A stretch of 64,000 bases of DNA from Bacteroidota bacterium (GTDB lineage: Bacteria; Bacteroidota; Bacteroidia; Flavobacteriales_D; Crocinitomicaceae). Each line of letters opens with the position of its first letter. Position 1 is the first letter of the stretch. The DNA lies in the NCBI GenBank assembly GCA_024280155.1, contig JAJRQQ010000061.1, positions 1 through 64,000 of the forward strand, written 5' to 3'. The translations under genes were made by a program, and so were the position numbers. This document shows, one piece after another, positions 17,314-25,548 of the stretch. The notes under the pieces were generated by a model. It had not been told where the DNA came from, did not search any database, and saw only the letters and a list, made by a program, of their open reading frames with translations.

Positions 17314-18468
17314 ATAAACGGTTGTGTAATTGTACCAACGTACAACAATGAAAAAACGATAAGAGATGTTCTTCATCGTGTCATTGCTGTTGTGGGAAAT
17401 ACGACAATTATTGTTGTGAATGATGGTTGCACTGATTCTACACCAGAGATTCTAAAAGAATTTAGCAATGAAATTATTCTCGTTGAAAACGAAGTGAACA
17501 TTGGAAAAGGAATGGCGTTGCGAAAAGGTTTCCGAAAAGCCATTGAACTAGGATTTGAGAATGCGTTAACCATTGATTCTGATGGACAGCATTTTCCTGA
17601 GGACATTCCATTGTTAGTTGATAAAGCCAAAGAGAATCCGGGTGCGTTAATTATGGGGTCTCGAAATATGGAGCAAGATGGAGTGCCAGGAAAGAGCTCT
17701 TTCGGAAATAAATTCTCGAACTTTTGGTTCAAATTAGAAACTTGGATTACTTTGCCCGATACGCAAACAGGTTATCGTTTGTATCCATTGCATCCGATGA
17801 AGAAAATGAAATTCTTTACCAAGAAATTTGAATTTGAAATTGAAGTTATTGTCCGTTTAGCTTGGAAGAATGTAAAATTTATTCCCGTTTCTATTCGTGT
17901 GAAATATGATATGGATGAACGTGTGTCTCATTTCCGACCGGCGCGCGATTTCTTCCGAATTTCGGTGTTGAATTCAGTCTTGGTGCTCGGAGCGCTACTT
18001 TATTATTATCCGAAGAAATTCTTTTCAATCGATACGCTTAAAGCAATCAAACATGAAGCAATCAAACCTGAAGAATCGAATCTTCGTAAAGCCACTTCAC
18101 TCGGTTTTGGAGTTTTTATGGGGATTGTTCCACTGTGGGGTTTTCAATTGTTGATTGGGATTCCATTAGCCGTTTTATTCCGTTTAAATAAAGTTTTATT
18201 TATCACCGCTGCAAATATTTCTTTGCCTCCAATGATTCCTTTTATTGTATATGCAAGTTTATTGGTTGGACAGTTGTTTTTTCTCGGAGAAATCAATCAT
18301 GAAAAGATATTCTCGGTTTCTTTGGAGAATGTAATGGAAAATGCACCACATTATTTTGTAGGGGCAACACTATTGGCTGTGATTTCTTTTGTAATTGTGT
18401 TTGCTGTCAGTATTGTTCTACTGAAAATATTCAGAAAAGAACCAGAAGAAATCTTAAATAAGAAATAA
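17314..18468 (+). CDS. GT2 family glycosyltransferase fused to DUF2062, start disturbed
   Basis: Transfers a sugar from an activated donor to an unknown acceptor, probably at the membrane. The GT-A fold begins INGCVIVPTYNNEKTIRDVL, then VVNDGCTDSTPEIL, the DSDGQH (DXD-like) metal site and GSRNM. The C-terminal 120 residues are a DUF2062 domain with two membrane segments (GFGVFMGIVPLWGFQLLIG). The in-frame ATG at 17302 is followed after one codon by TAA (17308-17310). I therefore show the gene from the ATA at 17314, because starting at the GTG at 17392 would delete the essential VIVPTYNN strand. It is the only plus-strand gene inside the minus-strand pigment operon. Confidence 0.7.
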   Translation: MNGCVIVPTYNNEKTIRDVLHRVIAVVGNTTIIVVNDGCTDSTPEILKEFSNEIILVENEVNIGKGMALRKGFRKAIELGFENALTIDSDGQHFPEDIPLLVDKAKENPGALIMGSRNMEQDGVPGKSSFGNKFSNFWFKLETWITLPDTQTGYRLYPLHPMKKMKFFTKKFEFEIEVIVRLAWKNVKFIPVSIRVKYDMDERVSHFRPARDFFRISVLNSVLVLGALLYYYPKKFFSIDTLKAIKHEAIKPEESNLRKATSLGFGVFMGIVPLWGFQLLIGIPLAVLFRLNKVLFITAANISLPPMIPFIVYASLLVGQLFFLGEINHEKIFSVSLENVMENAPHYFVGATLLAVISFVIVFAVSIVLLKIFRKEPEEILNKK

Positions 18469-18485
18469 AGAATAGTTTACTTTTT

Positions 18486-18515
18486 CATTCTTCATCTTTC
18501 ATCTTTCATCTTTCA
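18486..18515. repeat. short tandem CATCTTT repeat
   Basis: About four 7-nt units (CATTCTT, CATCTTT, CATCTTT, CATCTTT, CATTTTT) between convergent genes. The T-rich plus-strand reading could help termination of the GT2 transcript, but no stem is visible. Confidence 0.55.
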
Positions 18516-18526
18516 TTTTTTGAACA

Positions 18527-18964
18527 TCACTGCTCACTCTCAAAAAGAGCTTTCAAATTATCCATGATAAATTTCACATCAGATGCAGGAGCTTCTTTGC
18601 TGATCGCTAATGAAATGTATTTGTCATCCACTTTGATGGACTTAAAATAGTAGGTTGCATAACTTCTGTCTTGCAACTTCCCCACAACTACATAAAATTC
18701 GTAAGATGGATTTTTTGTAACACCATAAACAATAATATTTCTATACATGGGTTTGTACTCTCGATTGAGTTTTTTGTACTCATGTTTACTTGATGCAAAT
18801 TCAAAATCGCCAAAAGTGAGTAATTCAAAGGTAATCACATCATTTGTTACGGCAATGTAACCGTCTTTTGTTGGAGTGATAGAATTGTTTGCAGCTACTT
18901 TACTAAAAGTTTTACATGAACTCAGTAAAAGCACTAAAAATGAAAAGTATAAAACATTACGCAT
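18527..18964 (-). CDS. lipoprotein of unknown function
   Basis: 145 residues with a lipoprotein signal (MRNVLYFSFLVLLLSSCKT, lipobox Cys at residue 17). The mature part is beta-rich (DGYIAVTNDVITFELLTFGDFEFAS, YRNIIVYGVTKNPSYEFYVVVG). I do not recognise a family. Its start overlaps the stop of the hotdog dehydratase gene by 8 nt, so it is translated with the pigment operon and may be an envelope component for delivering or holding the pigment. Confidence 0.65.
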   Translation of the reverse strand: MRNVLYFSFLVLLLSSCKTFSKVAANNSITPTKDGYIAVTNDVITFELLTFGDFEFASSKHEYKKLNREYKPMYRNIIVYGVTKNPSYEFYVVVGKLQDRSYATYYFKSIKVDDKYISLAISKEAPASDVKFIMDNLKALFESEQ

Positions 18965-19322
18965 AGCTTCCAGACATTTTTAAATATGAAGTTTCAGTAT
19001 CTTTAATGATCGCATTTATTTTAATAGTATCATCTTCTGTTTCAGAGAATTTTAACACAACGTTTACTTTTGCATTCTTTTCAGGATTGAGAATTGCTAA
19101 AAACTTGCAATTTGCCATTGATTTTAATCGAATAGTTTTATTTTTTGCTGTTTGCACCAATTCTTTGATGATTTCCATTTGAGCAACGCCAGGGGTGACA
19201 GGGTTACCAGGGAAGTGCCCTTTGAAAATAGGGTGTTCCTTGTTCAATTCAATTAGAAAATCAATGGTTTGCTCTTCTTCTGTCGTCGAAATAATGGTGT
19301 AAAAATCGTCTTTAAATAGCAT
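18957..19322 (-). CDS. FabZ/FabA-like hotdog 3-hydroxyacyl-ACP dehydratase
   Basis: 121-residue single hotdog domain. The stretch HPIFKGHFPGNPVTPGVAQMEII carries the catalytic-His motif (GHFPxxPxxPGV) of FabZ-type dehydratases, and the spacing of later strands fits. It would dehydrate 3-hydroxyacyl-ACP to the trans-2-enoyl form, the step that leaves a double bond in polyene assembly. It overlaps the LolA-like gene by one base and the lipoprotein gene by eight. It differs from the second dehydratase-like gene at 25129-25548, so the cluster has two. Confidence 0.8.
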   Translation of the reverse strand: MLFKDDFYTIISTTEEEQTIDFLIELNKEHPIFKGHFPGNPVTPGVAQMEIIKELVQTAKNKTIRLKSMANCKFLAILNPEKNAKVNVVLKFSETEDDTIKINAIIKDTETSYLKMSGSYA

Positions 19323-19945
19323 CAGAATTGTGTAAAAGTTGTGTTTTTTATTTCTTTATTGAAAACAATATTTGTAAATGTATAAACAATTTTGTCTTCC
19401 TCAGATTCTTTGAGTGTCAATTTTTTCATTGCCAATGTGTTCTTATCGAAAATTAATTCAATACTGGTAATGTAATTACTCATTCGTGAACTTTTTGGTA
19501 CAAGCACTAACTTATAATTTAAGGTGTTCTCGTAGTAATAAATGGTAAACTCTTTCTCGTCGAGGAAATCACCGTTGAACATTTGCATCATTAAACCTTG
19601 TACTTTTTTTACGACACGATTTGTACCTGCATTTTTTATTTCTTTCCCATTTTCACTGTATTTCATTGTTTTTCCATCAATGAGAATGATTTGTTTTTTC
19701 GGAGAAAGGTGTTCCCAACGAATTTTATTCTCTTTTTTATAGCGAAGAATTCCTTTTGCTTTTTGAGAATTTTTCAGCATGCTTGAGAAAATTTCTTCTG
19801 AAAAATCAGCTTTTATTGAAGATGTATTATTTGCTTTTTCATTGATTCTCTGTTTGCATCGAGAAACGTCTTTTAGTTTGACATAATTTTGCGCTCTTCC
19901 ATTGAAGGAAAGGAACAATATTGTAATGAATAAATATTTAATCAT
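19322..19945 (-). CDS. LolA-like outer-membrane lipoprotein carrier protein
   Basis: 207 residues with a signal peptide (MIKYLFITILFLSFNGRAQ) and the LolA fold pattern: SIKADFSEEIFSSMLKNSQKAKGILRYKKENKIRWEH, then IILIDGKTMKYSENGKEI. LolA chaperones lipidated or hydrophobic molecules across the periplasm. LolA homologues recur in aryl-polyene and flexirubin clusters, where they are thought to move the hydrophobic product or its carrier to the outer membrane. It overlaps the deacetylase gene by 8 nt. Confidence 0.85.
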   Translation of the reverse strand: MIKYLFITILFLSFNGRAQNYVKLKDVSRCKQRINEKANNTSSIKADFSEEIFSSMLKNSQKAKGILRYKKENKIRWEHLSPKKQIILIDGKTMKYSENGKEIKNAGTNRVVKKVQGLMMQMFNGDFLDEKEFTIYYYENTLNYKLVLVPKSSRMSNYITSIELIFDKNTLAMKKLTLKESEEDKIVYTFTNIVFNKEIKNTTFTQF

Positions 19946-20699
19946 ATTTTAATTTATTTTTGAGTTCGCCTGAAGCAAATAATATACCATTCCCCTTCGA
20001 TTTTTCGATATATTCATTTAACATAGAAACTGTCTGGGGTAAATTGTCATGTAAAAGAACAATGTCGCTTGGTTTCGTTTTTGAAACAAGTCGATTAAGT
20101 AATTCTTTTTTATCTTTTTTTAATGTATCATAACTGCGTAAACTCCATCCGATAGAATGAAGTTTCAATACTTTGATTGCTCGTGCAAAATTAGGATTTG
20201 TATAACCGATTGGTGCACGAAATAATTTATTTTCTTCGCCTGTGATCTTCTTTAAAACAACTTGGCATTTTTCTAAATCTTCAATCAAGGTAGTTGTTGG
20301 AAACATTGCCAAGAATTTGTTGTGCGAAAAACTGTGATTTCCAACCAAATGACCTTCGTTAATAATACGTTTTATAATTTCAGGATGTTTTTCTGCCTTT
20401 TCGCCCACAACAAAAAATATTGCTCTGATATTATGTTCTTTGAGAATATCTAAAACTTGTGGAGTAAAATCAGGGTGTGGACCATCATCGAAAGTGAGTA
20501 AACATTCTTCGGTAGAAAAACGAGTGATAGAAGGGAGGAAGTAATTGAATTTTAGAAATAACACCCCCATTGTCAGAATGGCAACGAATAAAATTGTCCA
20601 AAGAATAATTAATGGGATAAAATATTCCGAATCACTAAGAAAAAATGAAGTTAAACCAATTAACAACACATAAATAAAGATATTTATGCGATGTTTCAT
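19938..20699 (-). CDS. NodB-like polysaccharide deacetylase, membrane-anchored
   Basis: 253 residues with two N-terminal membrane segments (INIFIYVLLIGLTSFFL and IPLIILWTILFVAILTMGVLFL) and an external NodB homology domain. The metal and catalytic motifs are visible: LTFDDGPHPDFTP (catalytic base and metal Asp), GNHSFSHNKF (metal His pair), RAPIGYTNP and IVLLHDN. It would remove an N- or O-acetyl group from a glycan. Its place between CLF-like and LolA genes implies a role tied to pigment assembly or envelope remodelling. It overlaps the CLF-like gene by 4 nt. Confidence 0.85.
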   Translation of the reverse strand: MKHRINIFIYVLLIGLTSFFLSDSEYFIPLIILWTILFVAILTMGVLFLKFNYFLPSITRFSTEECLLTFDDGPHPDFTPQVLDILKEHNIRAIFFVVGEKAEKHPEIIKRIINEGHLVGNHSFSHNKFLAMFPTTTLIEDLEKCQVVLKKITGEENKLFRAPIGYTNPNFARAIKVLKLHSIGWSLRSYDTLKKDKKELLNRLVSKTKPSDIVLLHDNLPQTVSMLNEYIEKSKGNGILFASGELKNKLKYD

Positions 20700-21598
20700 C
20701 CTTTTTGGAGTAGAATTAGTCCGAGTTTGTCATTGCAGAGGTGATTCACAACTAAAACATTATTTGCAGGATTTGACTTCAGAAAATCATGTCCAACGTG
20801 TGTCGCAAATGCCGAAGCAGAATAATGTAATCCTGTATGTTGTAAATAATGAATTGTTTTTTCAAAACTTAATTCAATGTTATTTGAGGTCAATACCAAA
20901 TCAATATCATTCACCGTTAGATTTTCTGTTGCGAGAAAACGCTTAATTTCATTCTCAACTGATTGAATATTGAAAAGAGCATCTACTTTCTTTATACCAA
21001 TCGATTTCTTTTCATCTGTTAAAACGAAGAATGACGCACCAGATGCTAACGGATGTGTGTCTGCAACGATATTGGGTTGAAGATTTTCTAAAAAAGGAAT
21101 CTTTTCTTCCGCTGCTCCAACTAAAACATTTTTTTTGCCATCATTGATACAAAGCATTGCGTCAATCAGAGAAACTTCAAAAGAGAGGTTGTTTTGCGTA
21201 TGCGTCATATTGTAAGAATGGTTGCTCAAACCTAAAGAAATCTGTCCACCGATGGTATTGTGCGTTGATTGTATAAATGCAGTAGGCGAGAGGAAGTCGC
21301 TCGTTGATGTGATGAAGTTCGTTAAAAACTTCTCTGTATCTTTCAAACAACCTAAAGCTGTTCCAACGACAATAGAATCAAATTCTGCGTTGGTGTTTTT
21401 CTGACATTCCATTGCACAAGTGAGTCCCATTCTTAAAATCGGACTTAATCTTCTCAATGCGTTTCGAGGAATAAATTCTTTGTAATCAGGAGCTACGACA
21501 TCATTTTCAGCATCAAATTTTCTCAAACTTGAATAAACATCATTATTTCTAAATGAATCTTGATTTGAGATGGATGATATGGTATGGATGTAATACAT
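20696..21598 (-). CDS. ketosynthase-like chain-length-factor protein, cassette B
   Basis: 300-residue paralogue of the protein at 8617-9672: the same order of IPRNALRRLSPILRMGL, DSIVVGTALGCLKDTEKFL, FIQSTHNTIGGQISLGLSNHSYNMT. The position of the nucleophilic Cys reads MTHTQNNLSFE, so it is not expected to condense. It follows the frameshifted ketosynthase by 2 nt. In an intact system it would pair with that ketosynthase as the chain-length factor. It is about 50 residues shorter than its cassette A paralogue. Confidence 0.72.
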   Translation of the reverse strand: MYYIHTISSISNQDSFRNNDVYSSLRKFDAENDVVAPDYKEFIPRNALRRLSPILRMGLTCAMECQKNTNAEFDSIVVGTALGCLKDTEKFLTNFITSTSDFLSPTAFIQSTHNTIGGQISLGLSNHSYNMTHTQNNLSFEVSLIDAMLCINDGKKNVLVGAAEEKIPFLENLQPNIVADTHPLASGASFFVLTDEKKSIGIKKVDALFNIQSVENEIKRFLATENLTVNDIDLVLTSNNIELSFEKTIHYLQHTGLHYSASAFATHVGHDFLKSNPANNVLVVNHLCNDKLGLILLQKG

Positions 21599-21600
21599 AA

Positions 21601-22775
21601 TTATACTGCGCTAAAAATTACGGTTGAATTATTTCCGCCGAACCCAAAAGAATTGGATAAAACATGTTTTATTTTATTTCCTTCGGAGAATTTCAATTGG
21701 GGCGTTAATTTTGTTTCTTCAATGACTTCTGAGAAATTCAAATTCGGATACAAATATCCATTGTTAATTGCAAGAATCGAAAAAACAGCTTCAATTCCAC
21801 CCGATGCAGCCAAAGTATGACCTGTAAAGCTTTCGTTGAACTAAAAGGAGGAATGTTTTCTTTGAAAATCGATTTTATGGCTTGTGATTCAGATAAATCA
21901 TTGTTTGGAGTTGCCGTTCCGTGTGCATTGATGTAATCAATATCATCAGGGGTTAGTCCAGCAACTTTTAACGCTTCTGTCATAGATAACTGTGCACCTT
22001 GTCCGTCTGGAGAGGAAGCTGTTTGGTGAAAAGCATCTGAAGCATTGCTCCAACCGGATAGGTTTGCAACAGCTTTTTGTTTTGACAGTTGCATGGATTT
22101 TTCCGATTCTAAAACAACAAATCCAGCCCCTTCGCCAAGGTTTAGCCCTTTTCTTGAATTATCAAAAGGTTTACACCAATCTTCATCAAAAATCATCAAA
22201 GATTTGAATCCATTAATAGTAAAAGATGTTAACGCGTCTGTACCGCCCACAACAACTCTATCGAGCATACCGGATTGGATCATTCTTGCACCCATCATCA
22301 AAGCATTTGCAGCAGAAGAGCAAGCGGTTGAAATGGTATTGACAAATCCTTTTATTCCTAATTCTTTTGCAATTTGTTCACTACTTACGCCACTCGAATG
22401 ATGTTTGTATTGCGATAAATCTTGCTTACCATCTTGCAAATATTTTCTAAATTCTTTCTCACTGACGTCCATTCCACCAACAGATGTTGACGAAATAAGT
22501 CCTGTTTTAATTTCTTCGGAAATTGAATGACCTTCAAATGCTTGTTTTGCTGCAATCATTCCAAGAAGAGCTGTACGAGAACAATTTTGCATTATTCCAA
22601 AACGTTCTTTCAATTCATTGTCAGAGAATTTTATTTCACCGACCAAATATTTGGAAGAAAAATCATTGCTACCTTTTGTAATTCCTGATTTTTCATTGCG
22701 TAAAGAAAGAATTGTTTCATCTGCTCCAATACCAATTGAAGAAATTAAACCGTAACCAGTGATGAAAATCTCCAT
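21601..22775 (-). pseudogene. KAS II-type ketosynthase, cassette B, with a single-base frameshift
   Basis: Both halves of a complete ketosynthase are present in two frames. The first half (22775 to about 21826) has the active-site Cys152 in STACSSAANAL and the YINAHGTATPNND His. At SSTKA the frame shifts. Adding one A to the AAA run at 21825-21827 restores SSTKA(F)TGHTLAASGGIEAVFSIL and the C-terminal SNSFGFGGNNSTVIF. Without that base the second catalytic His and the GFGG loop are lost. The reconstructed length (391) fits the family and the paralogue in cassette A. It is either a recent inactivation or a homopolymer error in the assembly. Confidence 0.85.
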
Positions 22776-22778
22776 GAA

Positions 22779-23030
22779 TTATTTATTCTTTTCAATGTAT
22801 GCAGCCAAAGAATTAACCGATTGAAAAATTTCACGTCCTTCACTTGGATCAGCAATCTTAATTCCATAATTCTGCTCCAACAAAACGATGAATTCTAATG
22901 CATCGATAGAATCTAACCCAAGAGCTTCACCGAATAAAGGTGTATCATCTTGAATATCTGCGGGTGTTATATCTTCAAGGTTCAGTTGCTCGATGATTTG
23001 TTCTTTTAATGTTTGTTTTAAATCGCTCAT
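22779..23030 (-). CDS. acyl carrier protein, cassette B
   Basis: 83-residue acidic carrier with the phosphopantetheine Ser in GLDSIDALEFIVLLE, followed by YGIKIADPSEGREIF, close to the first ACP of the window (10878-11144). It starts 2 nt after the 196-aa gene upstream and precedes the frameshifted ketosynthase, completing the second ACP-KS-CLF set. Confidence 0.92.
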   Translation of the reverse strand: MSDLKQTLKEQIIEQLNLEDITPADIQDDTPLFGEALGLDSIDALEFIVLLEQNYGIKIADPSEGREIFQSVNSLAAYIEKNK

Positions 23031-23032
23031 AA

Positions 23033-23623
23033 TTATTGTTTGTATAATGTTGTTAATTGTTCTTTTATATTTTCTTTACCATTTTTCTCTATGAGAAAAA
23101 GGAAACATTCTTCATTTTTTTTGTTCGATTCTACCCATCCACAAAGGCAAGCATTAGAACCTTTGCTAAAATAGAAGTTAATTTGTTCTAAAAAGAATTC
23201 TACATCAAATTTTTCTTCAATGAAGAAGCAATTTTCTCCGTACCATTTGTTGCGAATGGCTAATTCTCCGGTTAAAATATTGGGTAATGTATAGACGAAT
23301 AGGGAAGGGCTCGGACTTCCTTTTACTTCGTAACTGTTGATGAATTTTAAGTCGGTTGTCAAACTAGAACTATTGTTTGCAAATAAAAGAGTCAATTCGT
23401 TTTCGTCATATTTACTTAAATCAACTTCTTTTTTGATTATTTCTGTCGAAAGAAACGCCATTTTAGCCAATGAGTCCATTTTATGGAACTTAGAATAATC
23501 AAGATTCAAATTCGTGTAGCATTCTTTCTTCCAATTCTCTGTATCAGATGAAAATAATTCAACTTCTTTACCATTGAGAAAAGCACCATTCTTCGATATT
23601 TTACACGTTCCAATTAGTTTCAT
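23033..23623 (-). CDS. short ketosynthase-like protein (possible CLF partner)
   Basis: 196 residues, too short for a ketosynthase. The middle (SPSLFVYTLPNILTGELAIRNKWYGENCFF) resembles the dimer-interface and pocket region of ketosynthase N-terminal domains, and the earlier segment (KMDSLAKMAFLSTEI) fits the same fold. No catalytic triad is present. It overlaps the ketosynthase gene upstream by 4 nt, in the same relative position as the CLF-like genes in the other two cassettes. I therefore read it as a reduced CLF, at moderate confidence. Confidence 0.6.
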   Translation of the reverse strand: MKLIGTCKISKNGAFLNGKEVELFSSDTENWKKECYTNLNLDYSKFHKMDSLAKMAFLSTEIIKKEVDLSKYDENELTLLFANNSSSLTTDLKFINSYEVKGSPSPSLFVYTLPNILTGELAIRNKWYGENCFFIEEKFDVEFFLEQINFYFSKGSNACLCGWVESNKKNEECFLFLIEKNGKENIKEQLTTLYKQ

Positions 23624-24708
23624 TGTACTTTTTTTAGAATAAGTGATGCATTTCCTCCACCAAAACCAGATGCTGTTTTTAAGACCGTTGTTATCTCTTT
23701 ATTAAGGTTGTTTTTTAAAACGTTAATCGGACGACTTGTTCCTGTTTCTTCAAAACCAACTGATTTGAGGAGTGTATTGTTTTCCATCATTTTCATAGTA
23801 GAAATAACTTCAATAAGTCCTGCGGCTCCCAATGTGTGACCGAAATAACCTTTCAAACTGTTGAGTGGAGTAGCAATTAATCCTAATCGGTCAAAAGCGA
23901 TGCTTTCCATTTCGTCGTTATAATTGGTTCCTGTACCGTGAGCAGATATGAAATCGATATCATTACTTTTTACAGAAGCTCGTTCTAAGCTTTTATTTAC
24001 AGAACGAAAAAGCCCTTCACCTGTTCTCGAAGGACCAGAAATATGGTTGGCATCATTGCTCGAAGAACCACCCAGATATTCTACATGAAAGTCGTCATTG
24101 ATTTTTTCTTTGGTTAGAATCACAGCCCCCAATGCTTCGCCAATACAAATTCCTTTTCTGTTTTTATCAAAAGGTTTGCTTGGTTCGTTACTCAATGCGA
24201 AAAGTGATTGAAAACCATAAACGACAAAATCTGATAAAACATCAATTCCAATGACAACGGCTGTTTTGTATCGATTGCTCTGTAAATAATCTGCGGCTGT
24301 ATTTATTGCAATCACACCTGAAATACATGCGTTTGAAATGATGACGATTTTATTTTTTAGCCCTAATTCATCAGTTAAAATATTTCGTGTTGATGAAAAA
24401 GTATCGTTGGGTAAGTCTTCTAAATTTGCCTTTGTAGAGCTGACAATTACAATGGTTTCATCAGAATCGAAGATTTCTTTACCGTGTTTAGATGTCAATT
24501 GTTTGCATCCTTCTGTCAATAATGTATTGTATCTGTTTTTATTTGGAAGTGATTTAATTTTACCCAAAGGCCAGTTTTCATTGTTAAAACCAGAATTTTC
24601 AACAAAGTCAACGCCAGATTCTTCTCGAAGCATGGCGGAGAAATTCTCAACAGAATTAGAACCAATTGGTGTGATCATACTACCGTATGTCATTAGAATT
24701 TTACTCAT
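23620..24708 (-). CDS. beta-ketoacyl-ACP synthase, third copy
   Basis: 362-residue ketosynthase, somewhat shorter than KAS II. The nucleophile is C128 in ISNACISGVIA, with FISAHGTGTNYND for the first His and YFGHTLGAAGLIEV for the second, and ASGFGGGNASL near the end, so the triad is complete. It starts inside the last codons of the thioesterase gene (8-nt overlap) and is followed by the short KS-like protein. Its divergence from the other ketosynthases suggests a different chain-length range or a priming role. Confidence 0.87.
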   Translation of the reverse strand: MSKILMTYGSMITPIGSNSVENFSAMLREESGVDFVENSGFNNENWPLGKIKSLPNKNRYNTLLTEGCKQLTSKHGKEIFDSDETIVIVSSTKANLEDLPNDTFSSTRNILTDELGLKNKIVIISNACISGVIAINTAADYLQSNRYKTAVVIGIDVLSDFVVYGFQSLFALSNEPSKPFDKNRKGICIGEALGAVILTKEKINDDFHVEYLGGSSSNDANHISGPSRTGEGLFRSVNKSLERASVKSNDIDFISAHGTGTNYNDEMESIAFDRLGLIATPLNSLKGYFGHTLGAAGLIEVISTMKMMENNTLLKSVGFEETGTSRPINVLKNNLNKEITTVLKTASGFGGGNASLILKKVQ

Positions 24709-25132
24709 TCTCTATCCAGTTTTGTTTTTCTTCCCATTCTGCATAGAAAGAAGGTTTCATTAATTCGAGTAAGTTCTCTTTAACGGATAAAAATACCTGA
24801 GTCGTTGAGCCAGTTGCAGCGATTTGACCAGTAGCAAGGTTTGTTACAATGTATTTGAAAACAATTTTAGATGCAGGATGATATTCTAGAATTGCTTTTA
24901 CACTTACTTTTTGTCCATAATAAACGGAAGCTTTATGGTTGATATCAGATTTAACAATTGGCGTATAAAAACCTTGACCGTAAACATCCAAATATTCCAT
25001 ACCATGTTCTGCTCCGAAATATTCACGAGCATCTTCGAAGAATTTCAGATAATTCCCATGCCAAACGACGCCCATTGCATCTGTTTCGCTAAATCGAACC
25101 GCTATTTCTATCGTAGATTCTAAAGTTTTCAT
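24701..25132 (-). CDS. acyl-CoA/ACP thioesterase (4HBT hotdog, YbgC-like)
   Basis: I choose the ATG at 25132, which overlaps the TGA of the previous gene as ATGA. An in-frame ATG 24 nt upstream also exists. The 143-residue protein has the 4HBT signature IAVRFSETDAMGVVWHGNYLKFFEDARE, with the catalytic Asp in ETDAMG. It would hydrolyse an acyl thioester, or transfer an acyl chain, to release a finished chain from ACP. Homologues occur at this place in aryl-polyene clusters. Confidence 0.85.
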   Translation of the reverse strand: MKTLESTIEIAVRFSETDAMGVVWHGNYLKFFEDAREYFGAEHGMEYLDVYGQGFYTPIVKSDINHKASVYYGQKVSVKAILEYHPASKIVFKYIVTNLATGQIAATGSTTQVFLSVKENLLELMKPSFYAEWEEKQNWIENE

Positions 25133-25548
25133 GCCAATACAATTTTCATCTGACATTCGAGTAATTGTTTATCATTCTCGTACACAACTCCTTTAACGAG
25201 ATGGATTGCATCGAAGGTAGTTAGAATTTCTACTTTAGTGGTCAATTGAGCATTCGATTTTGGTAAATCAGTTACTTTTAAACGTGTGATAGCACCAATG
25301 AAGCCAACTTTAGGTTCTGCATCACTTTCAAGACTTGCTAAGTATCCAAATCCACTTGCACAAGTTTGAGCAATATTTTCAGTCAATGCAGATTCTGATA
25401 GAAGATTATCTTCTATGAAGATATTGTTATTCTCTACTTTGAATTGTGTCGTAAAACCATTTTCATCGGCATGCGCCAATTCGTCGACCATAATAAACGG
25501 TGCACGTTGAGGGATAAATTGAGTAATATTTTCTTTATTAACCAGCAT
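25129..25548 (-). CDS. ApeP-type hotdog dehydratase-like protein
   Basis: 139 residues. The start ITQFIPQRAPFIMVDELAHAD matches the FabZ/ApeP-type N-terminus (IPHRxPFxxVD). The later part (SESALTENIAQTCASGFGYLAS) places a Glu and the central helix as in hotdog dehydratases. Aryl-polyene clusters use such a protein to dehydrate each extension product. It overlaps the acyltransferase gene by 11 nt and the thioesterase by 4, so all are co-translated. Confidence 0.75.
   Translation of the reverse strand: MLVNKENITQFIPQRAPFIMVDELAHADENGFTTQFKVENNNIFIEDNLLSESALTENIAQTCASGFGYLASLESDAEPKVGFIGAITRLKVTDLPKSNAQLTTKVEILTTFDAIHLVKGVVYENDKQLLECQMKIVLA

Noticed and set aside
21820-21832. Programmed ribosomal frameshift in the ketosynthase gene
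   Set aside because: No slippery heptamer followed by a pseudoknot, and the intact paralogue in cassette A is read without a shift.
21738-22775. Ketosynthase read as a shorter protein with a natural new C-terminus
   Set aside because: The last 25 residues after SSTKA have no ketosynthase similarity, and the missing motifs continue at once in the next frame, so a frameshift is the simpler reading.
25129-25156. Upstream ATG (25156) as start of the thioesterase
   Set aside because: It would overlap the dehydratase-like gene by 28 nt; the ATG at 25132 forms a standard ATGA overlap and begins at the family's usual N-terminus.
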